A stretch of DNA of 60,122 nt from Peptoniphilus grossensis ph5. GTDB taxonomy: Bacteria; Bacillota; Clostridia; Tissierellales; Peptoniphilaceae. The stretch covers positions 364,054 through 424,175 of the forward strand of contig NZ_HE978566.1 of the NCBI RefSeq assembly GCF_000311825.1, written 5' to 3'. This document shows, in pieces, positions 18,340 through 27,399 of this stretch (position 1 is the stretch's first letter; every line of letters starts with the position of its first letter). The notes below the pieces were generated by a model. The model was not told the DNA's origin, searched no databases, and was given only the letters and a program-made list of their open reading frames with translations. A program made the translations under genes and the position numbers.

Positions 18340-19704
18340 GTGAGGGAAGTCAATTTATTAAAGGGAGATATTTTTTCTGCACTCTTAAAGATGGCTCTTC
18401 CCCTAATGGGCACTGCCTTTGTGCAAATGGCATACTCCTTAATTGATTTAATGTGGCTTGGGAGACTTTCCACAGGAGCTGTTGCTGCTGTGGGGACTTG
18501 TTCCTTTCTAGTTTGGATTGCCCAGTCTATTACTCTTATTGCAAAAACTGGAATTTCTGTTGGACTTTCGCAATCATATGGAAGAGGAGATAGGGACAGT
18601 GCAAAGGAAGTTTGGGTCTCTGGATTTATTTTAAATTTAATTTTTTGCCTAACTTTAACTATTTTATATATTTCCATGAGAAATAAAATAATTGGAATTT
18701 ATAATCTTGATAGTGATGTCCACAAAATGGCAGCCGACTATCTTTTAATTGTAAGTGCAGGCCTAATCTTTACTTTTTTAAATCCAGTTCTCTCTGCTGC
18801 ATTTTTCGCCAAGGGAAACTCCATAACACCCTTTAAAATATCAATAATTTCACTTCTTATAAATTTAATATTGGACCCCTTTTTGATTTTTGGTCTTTCT
18901 TTTTTTCCAAAACTTGGCATAAGGGGAGCTGCTCTTGCAACTGTATTTGCACAAATGGTTTCAACACTTCTCTACATCTATGTGGGCTATAAGGAAAGAG
19001 AAATTTTTGTGAGAACAAATTATTTTGAAATTCCTCACAGGGAGTATTTTAAATCAATTTTAGACTTGGGATTTCCTGCCTCACTGCAATCTTTGATTCA
19101 TGCCATGGTGGGCATGGTTTTAAACAAGTATATTGCAAGCTTTGGAGCTCTTTATATTGCAGTCTACTCCATTGGTTCACAAATCGAGTCCATATCTTGG
19201 ATGACTGCTGACGGATTTTCTGTGGCCTTTTCTGCCTTCTTTGGTCAAAATTTTGGAGCAAAAAAATATGAGAGACTCCACCATGGCAGAAGAGAGGCAA
19301 TGAAAATAATTAATATTATTGGAATTTCAACTTCACTTTTATTATTTTTCTTTGCCGAAAATTTATTTACACTTTTTATACCAAGAGATCCAGAGGCAAT
19401 AATAAAAGGAATTAATTATCTAAAAATCGTTTCAATTTCCCAGTACTTTATGGCACTTGAAATTGGCACAACTGGCATGTTAAATGGTCTTGGACTCACA
19501 AAATATCCTGCCATAAACGCCATGATATTAAACATATCTAGGATACCTCTTGCCCTGATTTTAATGCCAATTTTTGCAGCTAATGGCATTTGGATTGCCA
19601 TGAGTTTGTCCTCAGTCCTAAAGGGAATATTTTTAACTTTAATATATTATTATTTGCGTAATAAGACAGATGGCTTTAAAATAAATATGAAGACCTATGT
19701 TTGA
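18340..19704 (+). CDS. MATE-family multidrug/Na+ efflux transporter
   Basis: 454-aa membrane protein with about 12 hydrophobic helices and the MATE pattern: KMALPLMGTAFVQMAYSLID MW-type first helix at about 17-40 and a repeat of the same topology in the second half (LGFPASLQSLIHAM). Exports cationic compounds using an ion gradient; substrate unknown. GTG start at 18340, three bases after the map stop, with weak ribosome site. Confidence 0.9.
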   Translation: MREVNLLKGDIFSALLKMALPLMGTAFVQMAYSLIDLMWLGRLSTGAVAAVGTCSFLVWIAQSITLIAKTGISVGLSQSYGRGDRDSAKEVWVSGFILNLIFCLTLTILYISMRNKIIGIYNLDSDVHKMAADYLLIVSAGLIFTFLNPVLSAAFFAKGNSITPFKISIISLLINLILDPFLIFGLSFFPKLGIRGAALATVFAQMVSTLLYIYVGYKEREIFVRTNYFEIPHREYFKSILDLGFPASLQSLIHAMVGMVLNKYIASFGALYIAVYSIGSQIESISWMTADGFSVAFSAFFGQNFGAKKYERLHHGRREAMKIINIIGISTSLLLFFFAENLFTLFIPRDPEAIIKGINYLKIVSISQYFMALEIGTTGMLNGLGLTKYPAINAMILNISRIPLALILMPIFAANGIWIAMSLSSVLKGIFLTLIYYYLRNKTDGFKINMKTYV

Positions 19705-19715
19705 AAGGAGAAAGA

Positions 19716-20321
19716 ATGTTAAAACAATTTGAAAAACCTGCAGTAGGAGAAAAAATTGCAGTATTAAAAACTAATAAAGGCGATATAAAAATTAGATTAT
19801 TTGAAGAAGTAGCACCTCTTGCTGTTGAAAATTTCATTTCACTAATTGAAGATAAATATTATGACGGAATAATTTTCCACAGAGTCATTGAAAACTTCAT
19901 GATTCAAGGCGGAGACCCATCTGGAACTGGTCGCGGCGGCGAAAGTAAGTGGAAGAAACCCTTTAAAGACGAATTTAATTTAAATTTCAGAAACTTTAGG
20001 GGAGCACTTTCCATGGCAAATGCCGGACCAAATACTAATGGCTCACAATTTTTCATTGTGCAAGGAGATAAACTAAGTGAGGACATTTTATCTCAAATGA
20101 GAGATGCAGGCGAAGATAGAGGCTATCCAGATGAAATTGTTGATGCCTACGAAAAAGTTGGTGGTGCTTTTTGGCTAGATGGTAAGCACACTGTTTTCGG
20201 GCAAGTTTTTGAAGGAATGGATGTAGTGGATGACATTGCTAAGTCCAAGGTTGGCTTTATGGATAAACCTGTCTTTGACATTGTAATTGAAGAAGCTCTT
20301 ATAACTGATTATCAAGGATAA
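19716..20321 (+). CDS. peptidyl-prolyl cis-trans isomerase, cyclophilin type
   Basis: Speeds proline isomerisation in protein folding. Core motifs: FHRVIENFMIQGGDPSGTGRGG at about 53-74 (catalytic Arg), SMANAGPNTNGSQFFI, and HTVFGQVFEGMDVVD. No signal peptide, so cytosolic. Length 201 aa. Start ATG 19716 after AAAGGAG. Confidence 0.94.
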   Translation: MLKQFEKPAVGEKIAVLKTNKGDIKIRLFEEVAPLAVENFISLIEDKYYDGIIFHRVIENFMIQGGDPSGTGRGGESKWKKPFKDEFNLNFRNFRGALSMANAGPNTNGSQFFIVQGDKLSEDILSQMRDAGEDRGYPDEIVDAYEKVGGAFWLDGKHTVFGQVFEGMDVVDDIAKSKVGFMDKPVFDIVIEEALITDYQG

Positions 20322-20325
20322 AATT

Positions 20326-20928
20326 ATGCATCAATATAAAGGAAGAATGATTTTACACACTGGGTCCATGTTTTCTGGAAAGACTAGCTCTCTTGAAAAG
20401 GACCTAAAGAGATTTTCCATTGCAAATTACAAGACAGTTGCCTTTAAGCCAAGGATTGACAAGAGATATTCCAGAGAAGAAATTGTAACTCACGATAAAA
20501 TTTCTTTTAAGGCAGTTGAAGTTGAATCTGTAGAAGAAATTTTAGATTTCGTAGAGAAAAATTCTCCAGAAGTTATTGGCATAGACGAAGTGCAATTTTT
20601 AAAGGACGAGCCTGCCCTTGTTCTTGAAGATTTGGAAAAAATTCTTGAGATGGGAATTACCATTGTCATGGCAGGTCTCGACATGGACTACATGGCAGAG
20701 CCTTTTGAAATAGTAAAAGAAATAATGCCAAAGGTGGACTATCTAAACAAGCATCACGCCGTTTGCAAGAGATGTGGCACTGATGCCTGGGTGTCTCACA
20801 GAAAAATCAAGAGCGACAAGAGAGTTGAGCTGGGAGCAGTGGAAGAGTACGAACCGCTTTGCAGGTCCTGCTATAGAGTTGCTAGAGCAGAAGATAAGTT
20901 AAAAGAAAACCAAGAAAAATTTTTATAA
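20326..20928 (+). CDS. tdk: thymidine kinase, type II
   Basis: Salvages thymidine by phosphorylation to dTMP. P-loop GSMFSGKTSS at about 13-22, DEVQF at about 87, and the structural zinc motif formed by CKRCG and CRSCY near the C-terminus. Length 200 aa. It starts 4 bp after the cyclophilin gene and ends just before the psuK promoter. Confidence 0.94.
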   Translation: MHQYKGRMILHTGSMFSGKTSSLEKDLKRFSIANYKTVAFKPRIDKRYSREEIVTHDKISFKAVEVESVEEILDFVEKNSPEVIGIDEVQFLKDEPALVLEDLEKILEMGITIVMAGLDMDYMAEPFEIVKEIMPKVDYLNKHHAVCKRCGTDAWVSHRKIKSDKRVELGAVEEYEPLCRSCYRVARAEDKLKENQEKFL

Positions 20929-20932
20929 AGTC

Positions 20933-20961
20933 TTGACAGCCTCTAATCATTTGATTAAAAT
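20933..20961 (+). promoter_or_regulatory. sigma-A promoter for psuK
   Basis: TTGACA at 20933-20938, a 17-bp spacer, TAAAAT at 20956-20961. Near-consensus vegetative promoter; the -35 begins 5 bp after the tdk stop. Confidence 0.85.
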
Positions 20962-20980
20962 GTAATTAAATGATTAGAGG
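20940..20980. promoter_or_regulatory. 13-bp inverted repeat overlapping the psuK promoter (candidate operator)
   Basis: CCTCTAATCATTT (20940-20952) and AAATGATTAGAGG (20968-20980) are perfect reverse complements separated by 15 bp. They straddle the -10 element and the right arm carries the AGAGG ribosome site. The product PsuK has its own N-terminal winged helix, so autoregulation is the simplest reading. Confidence 0.75.
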
Positions 20981-20988
20981 TGATTTTT

Positions 20989-22053
20989 TTGACTCCAAGA
21001 GAAAAAGAAATTATAAATCTTTTGAAGAAAAATCCTGGAATCTCGCAACAAGAAATTGCTGATGAATTAAAGATAACAAGGTCTGGTGTCTCCACCCACA
21101 TCAACAACTTGATGACATCTGGATATATTTTAGGTAGGGGATATATACTTAGGGAAGACTCCTATGTGGCAGTCCTTGGTGGCTGCAACATGGACATCAC
21201 TGGTTACTCCTTTGACAATTTAAGGGGCAGAGATTCAAATCCAGGGAAAATTGAATATTCTAGCGGCGGCGTTGGAAGAAATATTTGCGAAAATTTGGCA
21301 AGGCTTGATGTCAACACAACTTTTCTATCCGTTTTGGGTAAGGATGATGCTGGCAAAAATATTTTAGCCGAGCTAAATAGGATTAATGTAGACACTTCCA
21401 AAATTTTATTTGCTGAGGGAATAACTCCTCACTATCTTGCAATTTTAGATGAGGACAAGGATATGTTTGTAGCAATTTCCGACATGGATCTCCTAAAAAA
21501 TATTGATGAGGACTATGTTGACAGGAACAAAAAAATTATTGAAAATGCAGAATTTACAATAATGGATACAAATCTTGAAGAAAAAACTTTGGACTATGTC
21601 CAAAAAAATTTAAAGGGCAAGTTTTTAATTGACGGAGTTTCCACAAAAAAGGTAATGAAAATAAGAAATTTATTGGATAAAATTTATTTCCTAAAGGTAA
21701 ATATTTATGAAGCCATGGCTCTAAGTGGTCTTGAAACAGAAAACATTGATAGACTTGGAGAAGACTTAATAGCAAAGGGCCTAGAAAGTCTTGTCATAAC
21801 TGCTGGAGGCAAGGGGGCCTTTTATTTTGAAAAAGATTTTAAGATGATGAGAAAGCCTGAGCCCGTTGATGTTGTAAATGCCAGTGGAGCAGGAGATGCC
21901 TTTATGGCTGGCTATGCCTATGGTCTTTATAACGATTTTGATATAGATAAGAGAATGAAGGCGGCTGAAGCTGCTGCAAGGATTGCACTAAAAAGTGCTG
22001 ACTCATGTTCCAAGGACATGAATGAAAATAATTTAAAGGGAGAGATTTTATGA
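20989..22053 (+). CDS. psuK: pseudouridine kinase (PfkB family) with N-terminal winged helix
   Basis: Phosphorylates pseudouridine to pseudouridine 5'-phosphate. Residues 1-55 form a MarR/AsnC-like winged helix ([20 protein letters not shown]); residues 60-350 are a PfkB ribokinase-fold kinase with GGVGRNI and the catalytic [16 protein letters not shown]. The psuG neighbour decides the specificity. I choose TTG 20989 (8 bp after AGAGG), which gives the usual TPREKEI N-terminus; a GTG at 20980 is too close to the ribosome site. Confidence 0.88.
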   Translation: MTPREKEIINLLKKNPGISQQEIADELKITRSGVSTHINNLMTSGYILGRGYILREDSYVAVLGGCNMDITGYSFDNLRGRDSNPGKIEYSSGGVGRNICENLARLDVNTTFLSVLGKDDAGKNILAELNRINVDTSKILFAEGITPHYLAILDEDKDMFVAISDMDLLKNIDEDYVDRNKKIIENAEFTIMDTNLEEKTLDYVQKNLKGKFLIDGVSTKKVMKIRNLLDKIYFLKVNIYEAMALSGLETENIDRLGEDLIAKGLESLVITAGGKGAFYFEKDFKMMRKPEPVDVVNASGAGDAFMAGYAYGLYNDFDIDKRMKAAEAAARIALKSADSCSKDMNENNLKGEIL

Positions 22054-22973
22054 TTAGTAATGAAATGTTAAAAAAATATGTTGAGTATAGCGACGAAGTT
22101 AAAAAAGCAATGGAAGAGGGAAAACCAGTAGTTGCCCTTGAATCTACAATTATTTCTCATGGCATGCCTTATCCACAAAATATTGAAACAGCTAAGGCTT
22201 GCGAAGAAATTATTAGAGAAAATGGAGCTGTTCCTGCGACAACTGCAATTATTGGCGGAAAAATTAAAATTGGTCTTTCCGATGAAGAGTTAGAATTTAT
22301 GGCGACATCAAAGGACATCATCAAGGCATCAAGAAGAGACTTTGCCTATATAGTTTCTCAAGGTCTAAATGGAGCTACAACAGTTGCATCAACAATTATT
22401 GCATCAAGACTTGCTGGAATTAAAATCTTCGTAACTGGAGGACTTGGTGGCGTTCACAGACATGCTGAAGTAACTTTTGACATATCAAGAGACCTTGAAG
22501 AATTAGCAGCAAATGACATTATGATTGTTTGTGCAGGTTGCAAGTCAATTCTTGACATTGGACTTACTCTTGAATACCTTGAGACTAAGGGCGTGCCAGT
22601 ATTTGGCTATCAAACAGATTATATGCCAGCCTTCTTTACTAGAAAGAGCGAATTTAAGGTTGACTACAATATTAAAAATCCAAAAGAAGCAGCAGAAGCA
22701 GCTAAGGCTCAATGGGAATTAGGACTTCAAGGTGGAATCCTTCTTACAAATCCAATTCCTGAAAGTGATTCAATGGATGAAGAAAAAATTAATACTGCAA
22801 TAGAAAAAGCTTTAGTTGAAGCAGAAGAAAAGGGAATTCACGGCAAAGAAACAACTCCTTTCTTGCTTTCAAAAGTTCTTGAAGTAACTGAAGGCAAGTC
22901 TCTTGAAGCAAATATTGCCCTTGTAAAAAATAATGCGAGATTAGGTGCTGAAGTTGCAAAATACCTATACTAA
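22050..22973 (+). CDS. psuG: pseudouridine-5'-phosphate glycosidase
   Basis: Splits pseudouridine 5'-phosphate into uracil and ribose 5-phosphate, the second step after PsuK. 307 aa with the family motifs [17 protein letters not shown] at about 27-43, [25 protein letters not shown]-like [17 protein letters not shown] and [16 protein letters not shown] [15 protein letters not shown]. It overlaps psuK by 4 bases. Confidence 0.94.
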   Translation: MISNEMLKKYVEYSDEVKKAMEEGKPVVALESTIISHGMPYPQNIETAKACEEIIRENGAVPATTAIIGGKIKIGLSDEELEFMATSKDIIKASRRDFAYIVSQGLNGATTVASTIIASRLAGIKIFVTGGLGGVHRHAEVTFDISRDLEELAANDIMIVCAGCKSILDIGLTLEYLETKGVPVFGYQTDYMPAFFTRKSEFKVDYNIKNPKEAAEAAKAQWELGLQGGILLTNPIPESDSMDEEKINTAIEKALVEAEEKGIHGKETTPFLLSKVLEVTEGKSLEANIALVKNNARLGAEVAKYLY

Positions 22974-23457
22974 GACAAAAAAGGTTTCTGAGTCCAAGGT
23001 CATCTTCACCTATGGAGTAATGCCAACAGACTTAAACACTGGCGGCACCATGTATGGACCAAGGCTCTTTGAGATTGCTGACCACAACTCTGGAACTTGC
23101 GCCATAAGACACACTAGGGGAAGGGTTGCAACAATTTCTTGCGACAATTTGACTTTCTTAAAGCCAATTAATCAAGGAGACTTTTTAACTGCAAGCACAT
23201 TTATTTCTGGAGTGGGAAATTCTTCTGTGGAAGTTTTTACCAAGTTTACCAAGGAAGCGCCAATGACAGGTGAAACAGAAGTAGCAGCCTTTTGCTTTTT
23301 GACTTTTAAGTGCAAGGGGACTGAGCCAGGAAAAATCCCAGGAATTATTGGAGATACCCTTGAAGAGAAAAAAATAATTGAAGGCTACGAAGCTAGAAGA
23401 GAAATAAATAAAATAAGACAAAAAAATAATAAAGAATTAAGAGAAATTTTAAAATAA
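22945..23457 (+). CDS. hotdog-fold acyl-CoA thioesterase
   Basis: Single hotdog domain of about 160 aa resembling YciA/BFIT acyl-CoA hydrolases: [28 protein letters not shown] with the acidic residue in FEIADHNSG. Hydrolyses acyl-CoA thioesters; chain length unknown. No ATG exists near the family start, so GTG 22945 (inside psuG) is the best start, giving a 29-base overlap; TTG 22954 is an alternative. Its link to pseudouridine catabolism is not evident. Confidence 0.75.
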   Translation: MLKLQNTYTKTKKVSESKVIFTYGVMPTDLNTGGTMYGPRLFEIADHNSGTCAIRHTRGRVATISCDNLTFLKPINQGDFLTASTFISGVGNSSVEVFTKFTKEAPMTGETEVAAFCFLTFKCKGTEPGKIPGIIGDTLEEKKIIEGYEARREINKIRQKNNKELREILK

Positions 23458-23493
23458 AAGAAAATTTAAACTTTAAAAAATTTATTTAAGAGG

Positions 23494-23517
23494 TGCACCC
23501 ATTGAGGTGCATTTTTT
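23494..23517 (+). terminator. terminator of the psu operon
   Basis: TGCACC-cattga-GGTGCA then TTTTTT. Short 6-bp stem but a clean T-run, 36 bp after the thioesterase stop. Confidence 0.65.
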
Positions 23518-23593
23518 GTGTTTTACATAGATTTTTATAAAATATTTGAACTTTAATAATTTTATAAGGAAGGCTACATTATAGGCTTTCTTA

Positions 23594-23602
23594 TGTTATA
23601 AT
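23594..23602 (+). promoter_or_regulatory. extended -10 promoter, leaderless start for the DUF503 gene
   Basis: TGT-TATAAT with TATAAT at 23597-23602. The gene's ATG is at 23610, so transcription would begin at or next to the start codon, and there is no Shine-Dalgarno sequence before it. Confidence 0.6.
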
Positions 23603-23609
23603 TTTAAAT

Positions 23610-23891
23610 ATGATAATAGGAATATGCACTTGCGAAATATTTATTTACGATGCAAACTCATTGAAGTCAAAGAGATCCGTCGTAAAAAGTATTATCGAGA
23701 AGTCAAAAAATAGATTTAATATATCAATTGCTGAAGTTGGCGAAAATGACAAGTGGCAGAGGAGTCTTATTTGTTTTGCCACAGTTTCCAATGACAAAAA
23801 AGTTGTAGATGAGACCCTAGAAAGAGTAATACAATTTTTTAACACTTACAGCGAAATTGAAATTGTGAATATAGAAAAAGAAATTTTATAG
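23610..23891 (+). CDS. DUF503 (YlxP-like) protein
   Basis: Small 93-aa protein of the DUF503/YlxP family; the typical MI.G.C..EI.I..A.SLKSKRSVVKSII start, a short alpha-beta body and the conserved W.R are present. In Bacillus the family lies beside ribosome-assembly genes; function is not established. It is 8 bp upstream of nth. No ribosome site precedes the ATG (see promoter at 23594). Confidence 0.85.
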   Translation: MIIGICTCEIFIYDANSLKSKRSVVKSIIEKSKNRFNISIAEVGENDKWQRSLICFATVSNDKKVVDETLERVIQFFNTYSEIEIVNIEKEIL

Positions 23892-23899
23892 AGGAGAAT

Positions 23900-24538
23900 A
23901 TGAAGGATATTTTAACTCATGAGGAGGCAGATTTATGCCTGGATATACTAGAGGAAACTTACCCAGATGCCCACTGCGAACTTGAGCATGAGAGCCCATT
24001 TGAACTTTTAGTGGCGACAATTTTATCTGCCCAATGCACAGATGTTAGAGTCAACAAGGTTACAAGCGAAATGTTTAAAAATTACAACAAGCCAGAAGAC
24101 TTTGCTGAAATGGATATAAAAAAATTAGAGGGACTAATTAAGGAATGCGGTCTTTTTAGAAATAAGGCAAAAAATATTAAAACAAGCTCTTGTGTAATCT
24201 TGGAAGATTATGATGGCGAAGTCCCAAACACAATTTCTGAATTATTAAAACTTCCTGGAGTTGGCAAAAAGACAGCCAATGTAGTGGCGTCTACTGCCTT
24301 TGGAGTGCCTGCCATTGCCGTTGACACCCATGTCTTTAGAGTTAGCAATAGAATTGGTTTCGTCCACGAAAAAAATGTTGCAGATACAGAAAGAGCCCTT
24401 GAAAATAAAATCGACAAGAGCAGGTGGACAAAGGCTCATCATTTATTTATTTTTCACGGAAGAAGATGCTGCACTGCGAGAAATCCCAAGTGCGAAAGCT
24501 GCACTATTAATAAAATTTGCAGATATTATGAGGTTTAA
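23900..24538 (+). CDS. nth: endonuclease III
   Basis: DNA glycosylase/AP lyase that removes oxidised pyrimidines. Helix-hairpin-helix LLKLPGVGKKTANVV with the catalytic Lys, AVDTHVFRV with the catalytic Asp, and the C-terminal 4Fe-4S cysteines in C-x6-C-x2-C-x5-C spacing (CTARNPKCESCTINKIC). Length 212 aa. GGAGAA ribosome site before ATG 23900. Confidence 0.96.
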   Translation: MKDILTHEEADLCLDILEETYPDAHCELEHESPFELLVATILSAQCTDVRVNKVTSEMFKNYNKPEDFAEMDIKKLEGLIKECGLFRNKAKNIKTSSCVILEDYDGEVPNTISELLKLPGVGKKTANVVASTAFGVPAIAVDTHVFRVSNRIGFVHEKNVADTERALENKIDKSRWTKAHHLFIFHGRRCCTARNPKCESCTINKICRYYEV

Positions 24539-24542
24539 TCTT

Positions 24543-25934
24543 ATGGAAAATTTAGGCAATAAAATTTTAAATATTAATAAAAAAATTTTAATTACCCTTG
24601 CACTTATTTTGATGCTGATTTTTATTTCTGTAATGTATTTTACTGAAGAATACACCAATCCCTATATGCACAGAGGTGTAAAAATTGAGGGCATAGATGT
24701 GTCAAGCTTATCAAAGGAAGACGCTCTAAAGGAAGTAAAGACCATTACAGATGAGATGATAAAAAATAAGGTAGTTAATTTTACCTATGAAGATATTACT
24801 GTGCCAGTGCCCTTAAGGGACTTTGGCTATAAGTTAAACTTGGAAGAAGCAGTGAATAATGCCTATAGCTATGGCAGATCTGACAATTTATTTTACAACT
24901 ATATTGACATAATCAAGGGATATATTTTTAAAAAGAATTTTGTAGCAAGGCCAGACATAAATAATTCTAAAAGGGAAGAAGTAATTTTAAATATAGGAAG
25001 TAAAATTTATAAAAAGCCCCTAGATGCTTATCCTCTTATAAATCCTGACGGCAGTGTAACTATAAAAGATTCAGAAATTGGAAGATATATGGATATGAAT
25101 GAGGCAAAGGAATTAATCAATTTAGATATTTTGCACGAGGAAAAAATCGAACTTCCAGTTTATAAGACTGAGCCAAAAATTTATTCCAATTACTATGAAG
25201 GAATCGACAAAAAATTAGGAGACTTTGAGACAGACTATTCATCTTCAATTAAAAATCGCAAAGAAAACATAAGACTTGCCGCATCAAAGTTTAACAACAT
25301 GAAGTTAAATCCAGGCGATGAAATTTCCTTTAATGATGTTGTGGGAGAAATTTCAGAAAAAACTGGCTTTAAAAATGCAACAGTTATTGTGGGCGGAGAA
25401 TATGAAAATGGAATTGGCGGAGGAATTTGTCAAGTTTCCACAACTCTCTATAATTCGCTAGTTTTATCTGACTTGGAAATTACAGAAAGACACAATCACT
25501 CAAGACCTATTCATTATGTGGACCTTGGAACAGATGCAGCTGTTGCCAGAGGCTACAAGGATTTAAAATTTAAAAATAATACTAATAATCCAATTTTGAT
25601 CTTGGCTGAAGCAAATGGAGAAAAATTAAATTTCAAAGTTTTGGGTCATGGCAGCGACAGAGACTATGAAATAAAAATTGTGCCAGAACTTCTAGGTACA
25701 GTTAGTCCTGGTGTTAACACAATTTATTCAGATGATTTGCCTGAAGGAGAATCAACTGTGAAAGAAAGTGGAGCAAGGGGTTACTCCTATAAGACTTATA
25801 AAGAAATAATAAAAAATGGCGAAGTTGTAGATAAAAAAGAAATTTCAAAATCCTATTACCTTCCCAAGGACAAAGTTGTTGTAGTGGGAACGGGAACAGG
25901 AACATCCAATGACAAAGATAAGGACGAGGATTAA
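24543..25934 (+). CDS. VanW-family cell-surface protein
   Basis: 463-aa protein with one N-terminal TM anchor (about 13-35), a peptidoglycan-binding-4 type region (GIDVSSLSKEDALKEV), then the VanW domain with RLAASKFNNMKLNPGDEISF and GGGICQVSTTLYNS, and a short beta-rich C-terminus with an acidic tail. VanW proteins are envelope-linked and of unknown exact role; this is the YoaR-like chromosomal type, not part of a vancomycin cluster. The start is ATG 24543; the longer open frame to the left runs inside nth. Confidence 0.88.
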   Translation: MENLGNKILNINKKILITLALILMLIFISVMYFTEEYTNPYMHRGVKIEGIDVSSLSKEDALKEVKTITDEMIKNKVVNFTYEDITVPVPLRDFGYKLNLEEAVNNAYSYGRSDNLFYNYIDIIKGYIFKKNFVARPDINNSKREEVILNIGSKIYKKPLDAYPLINPDGSVTIKDSEIGRYMDMNEAKELINLDILHEEKIELPVYKTEPKIYSNYYEGIDKKLGDFETDYSSSIKNRKENIRLAASKFNNMKLNPGDEISFNDVVGEISEKTGFKNATVIVGGEYENGIGGGICQVSTTLYNSLVLSDLEITERHNHSRPIHYVDLGTDAAVARGYKDLKFKNNTNNPILILAEANGEKLNFKVLGHGSDRDYEIKIVPELLGTVSPGVNTIYSDDLPEGESTVKESGARGYSYKTYKEIIKNGEVVDKKEISKSYYLPKDKVVVVGTGTGTSNDKDKDED

Positions 25935-25960
25935 TAAGAGCTTAGGCTCTTATTTTTTTG
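25933..25960 (+). terminator. terminator after vanW-family gene
   Basis: AATAAGAGC-ttag-GCTCTTATT followed by TTTTTT: a perfect 9-bp stem starting at the stop codon. Confidence 0.9.
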
Positions 25961-25984
25961 CTAATATAAAAAACCAGGCTCTTG

Positions 25985-25993
25985 TGATAAAAT
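25985..25993 (+). promoter_or_regulatory. extended -10 promoter, possible leaderless start
   Basis: TGA-TAAAAT with TAAAAT at 25988-25993, only 6 bp before the ATG at 26000. No -35 is obvious. The expected transcription start falls on or beside the ATG. Confidence 0.5.
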
Positions 25994-25999
25994 AGAGAC

Positions 26000-26581
26000 A
26001 TGAAGATATTTAAGAGATTTAAAAAGAAAAAGTCAATTTATAAAATTCTTTGGGAAAATAATTTTTATTTAGAAAAATTAAAGGATCTAAAAGATTTTCA
26101 TTTATCTGATGGGAGCTATGAACTTTCTCTTGCTAAGGGCGAAATAAAATTAAATCATATTAAGACAAGAGAGATAAATAAGGCTGTGGATGATTATTAT
26201 TTGCGAGATAGCCAAGCCATAGATGAGTTTGAAGATTTTTTTAAGGACCACAGGGCAGTGGAGGCAGAGAGAAATTTTCTCACTTTTTTGCTACAAAAAA
26301 TTGAATTTGACGAGTCAAAATTAGTTGGCCTTTCAATTTTACTTATGCGAGATTCACAAGTGGAAGAATGTGTAAAATTTGGCATGCTCCTTACAAAGTA
26401 CTACAATCTTCAAGAAGTTAGAAGGGCTTACGAAATATTTTTGAATTTATTAAAACATCCTGCCTTTATTTATTACGGCATAGATGTTTTGAAAAATATA
26501 GATTATGGGATAATAGACGATTTATACGAAAAGACTACGGAAATTGGAAAAGAAATAATAGAGGAGAAGGCATGGAATTAG
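26000..26581 (+). CDS. hypothetical protein, helix-rich
   Basis: 193-aa soluble protein that I do not recognise. A basic N-terminus (KRFKKKK) is followed by alternating charged helices with no signal peptide, TM segment or catalytic motif. The conserved-looking part is the C-terminal half (KHPAFIYYGIDVLKNIDYG). It overlaps the cvfB start by 10 bases, so it belongs to the cvfB-rlmD operon, between the vanW terminator and rlmD. Confidence 0.7.
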   Translation: MKIFKRFKKKKSIYKILWENNFYLEKLKDLKDFHLSDGSYELSLAKGEIKLNHIKTREINKAVDDYYLRDSQAIDEFEDFFKDHRAVEAERNFLTFLLQKIEFDESKLVGLSILLMRDSQVEECVKFGMLLTKYYNLQEVRRAYEIFLNLLKHPAFIYYGIDVLKNIDYGIIDDLYEKTTEIGKEIIEEKAWN

Positions 26582-27399
26582 GAAAAATACAAAAATTAAG
26601 AGTAGAATCAAAAAATGGCAAGAAGATTTTTTTGGCAGATGAAGAAAATAATAGGGTCCTACTTGCAAAGGGCGAGGGAGAGGATTTAAAGGTTGGCGAC
26701 GAAGTTGAAGCCTTTGTCTACAATATTCACGAAGAATTTGAAGCAACTTTAAAGAGACCCTATGCACAAGTTGGTGACTTAAAAAAATTAAAGATTGTTG
26801 ACAAGGCAAAGATTGGTTACTTTGTGGACAATGGCATTGGCAAGGATATTTTCTTACCCTTCAAAGAAAGTTACGGAAGGCTTACTGTAGGTGAAGAATA
26901 TCTTTTGTACCTCTACCACGACAAGAGCGACAGGCTTGCCCTTACCATGAATATAAAGGACAAACTTTTAGTAAATGACAAGTACAAGGTCAATGACATA
27001 GTCAAGGGAACAATTTATAGCATGGGGAGACCTGGTGCCTTTGTTGCCATTGATAACAAGTATGATGGAATGATTCCTGCTGAAGAAATCAAGGGAATTT
27101 ATAAAATTGGCGACGAAGTTGAAGCTAGAGTCCAAAGAATTTTGCAAACTGGATTTATAACTTTGACTTTAAGAGAAAAGGCCTATAAGCAAATAGATGC
27201 CGATGCTGACTTAATTTTAGAACTACTTGAAGACAATGGTGGCGTTCTTGAAATTGGCGACAAGTCCGATCCAGAAATCATAAAGGATTTGACTGGACTT
27301 AGCAAAAAAGCCTACAAGAGAGCAGTGGGACACCTCTACAAAAATAGAAGCATTAATATTTACGATACAAAAATCGAGTTGAGACATGGAAGAAAATAA
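26572..27399 (+). CDS. cvfB: S1-domain RNA-binding protein, CvfB-like
   Basis: 275-aa protein of the CvfB/YitL family: several S1-like OB domains (repeats of VGDEVEAFVY.. and YKVNDIVKGTIYSMGRPGAFV) and a C-terminal winged helix (LTGLSKKAYKRAVGHLYK). Binds RNA and influences virulence-factor and metabolic gene expression in staphylococci. GGAG precedes ATG 26572. It overlaps rlmD by 14 bases. Confidence 0.88.
   Translation: MELGKIQKLRVESKNGKKIFLADEENNRVLLAKGEGEDLKVGDEVEAFVYNIHEEFEATLKRPYAQVGDLKKLKIVDKAKIGYFVDNGIGKDIFLPFKESYGRLTVGEEYLLYLYHDKSDRLALTMNIKDKLLVNDKYKVNDIVKGTIYSMGRPGAFVAIDNKYDGMIPAEEIKGIYKIGDEVEARVQRILQTGFITLTLREKAYKQIDADADLILELLEDNGGVLEIGDKSDPEIIKDLTGLSKKAYKRAVGHLYKNRSINIYDTKIELRHGRK

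Noticed and set aside
24300..24542. Longer VanW frame starting inside nth
   Set aside because: Overlaps the nth coding region; the anchor-start MENLGNKIL begins at 24543.
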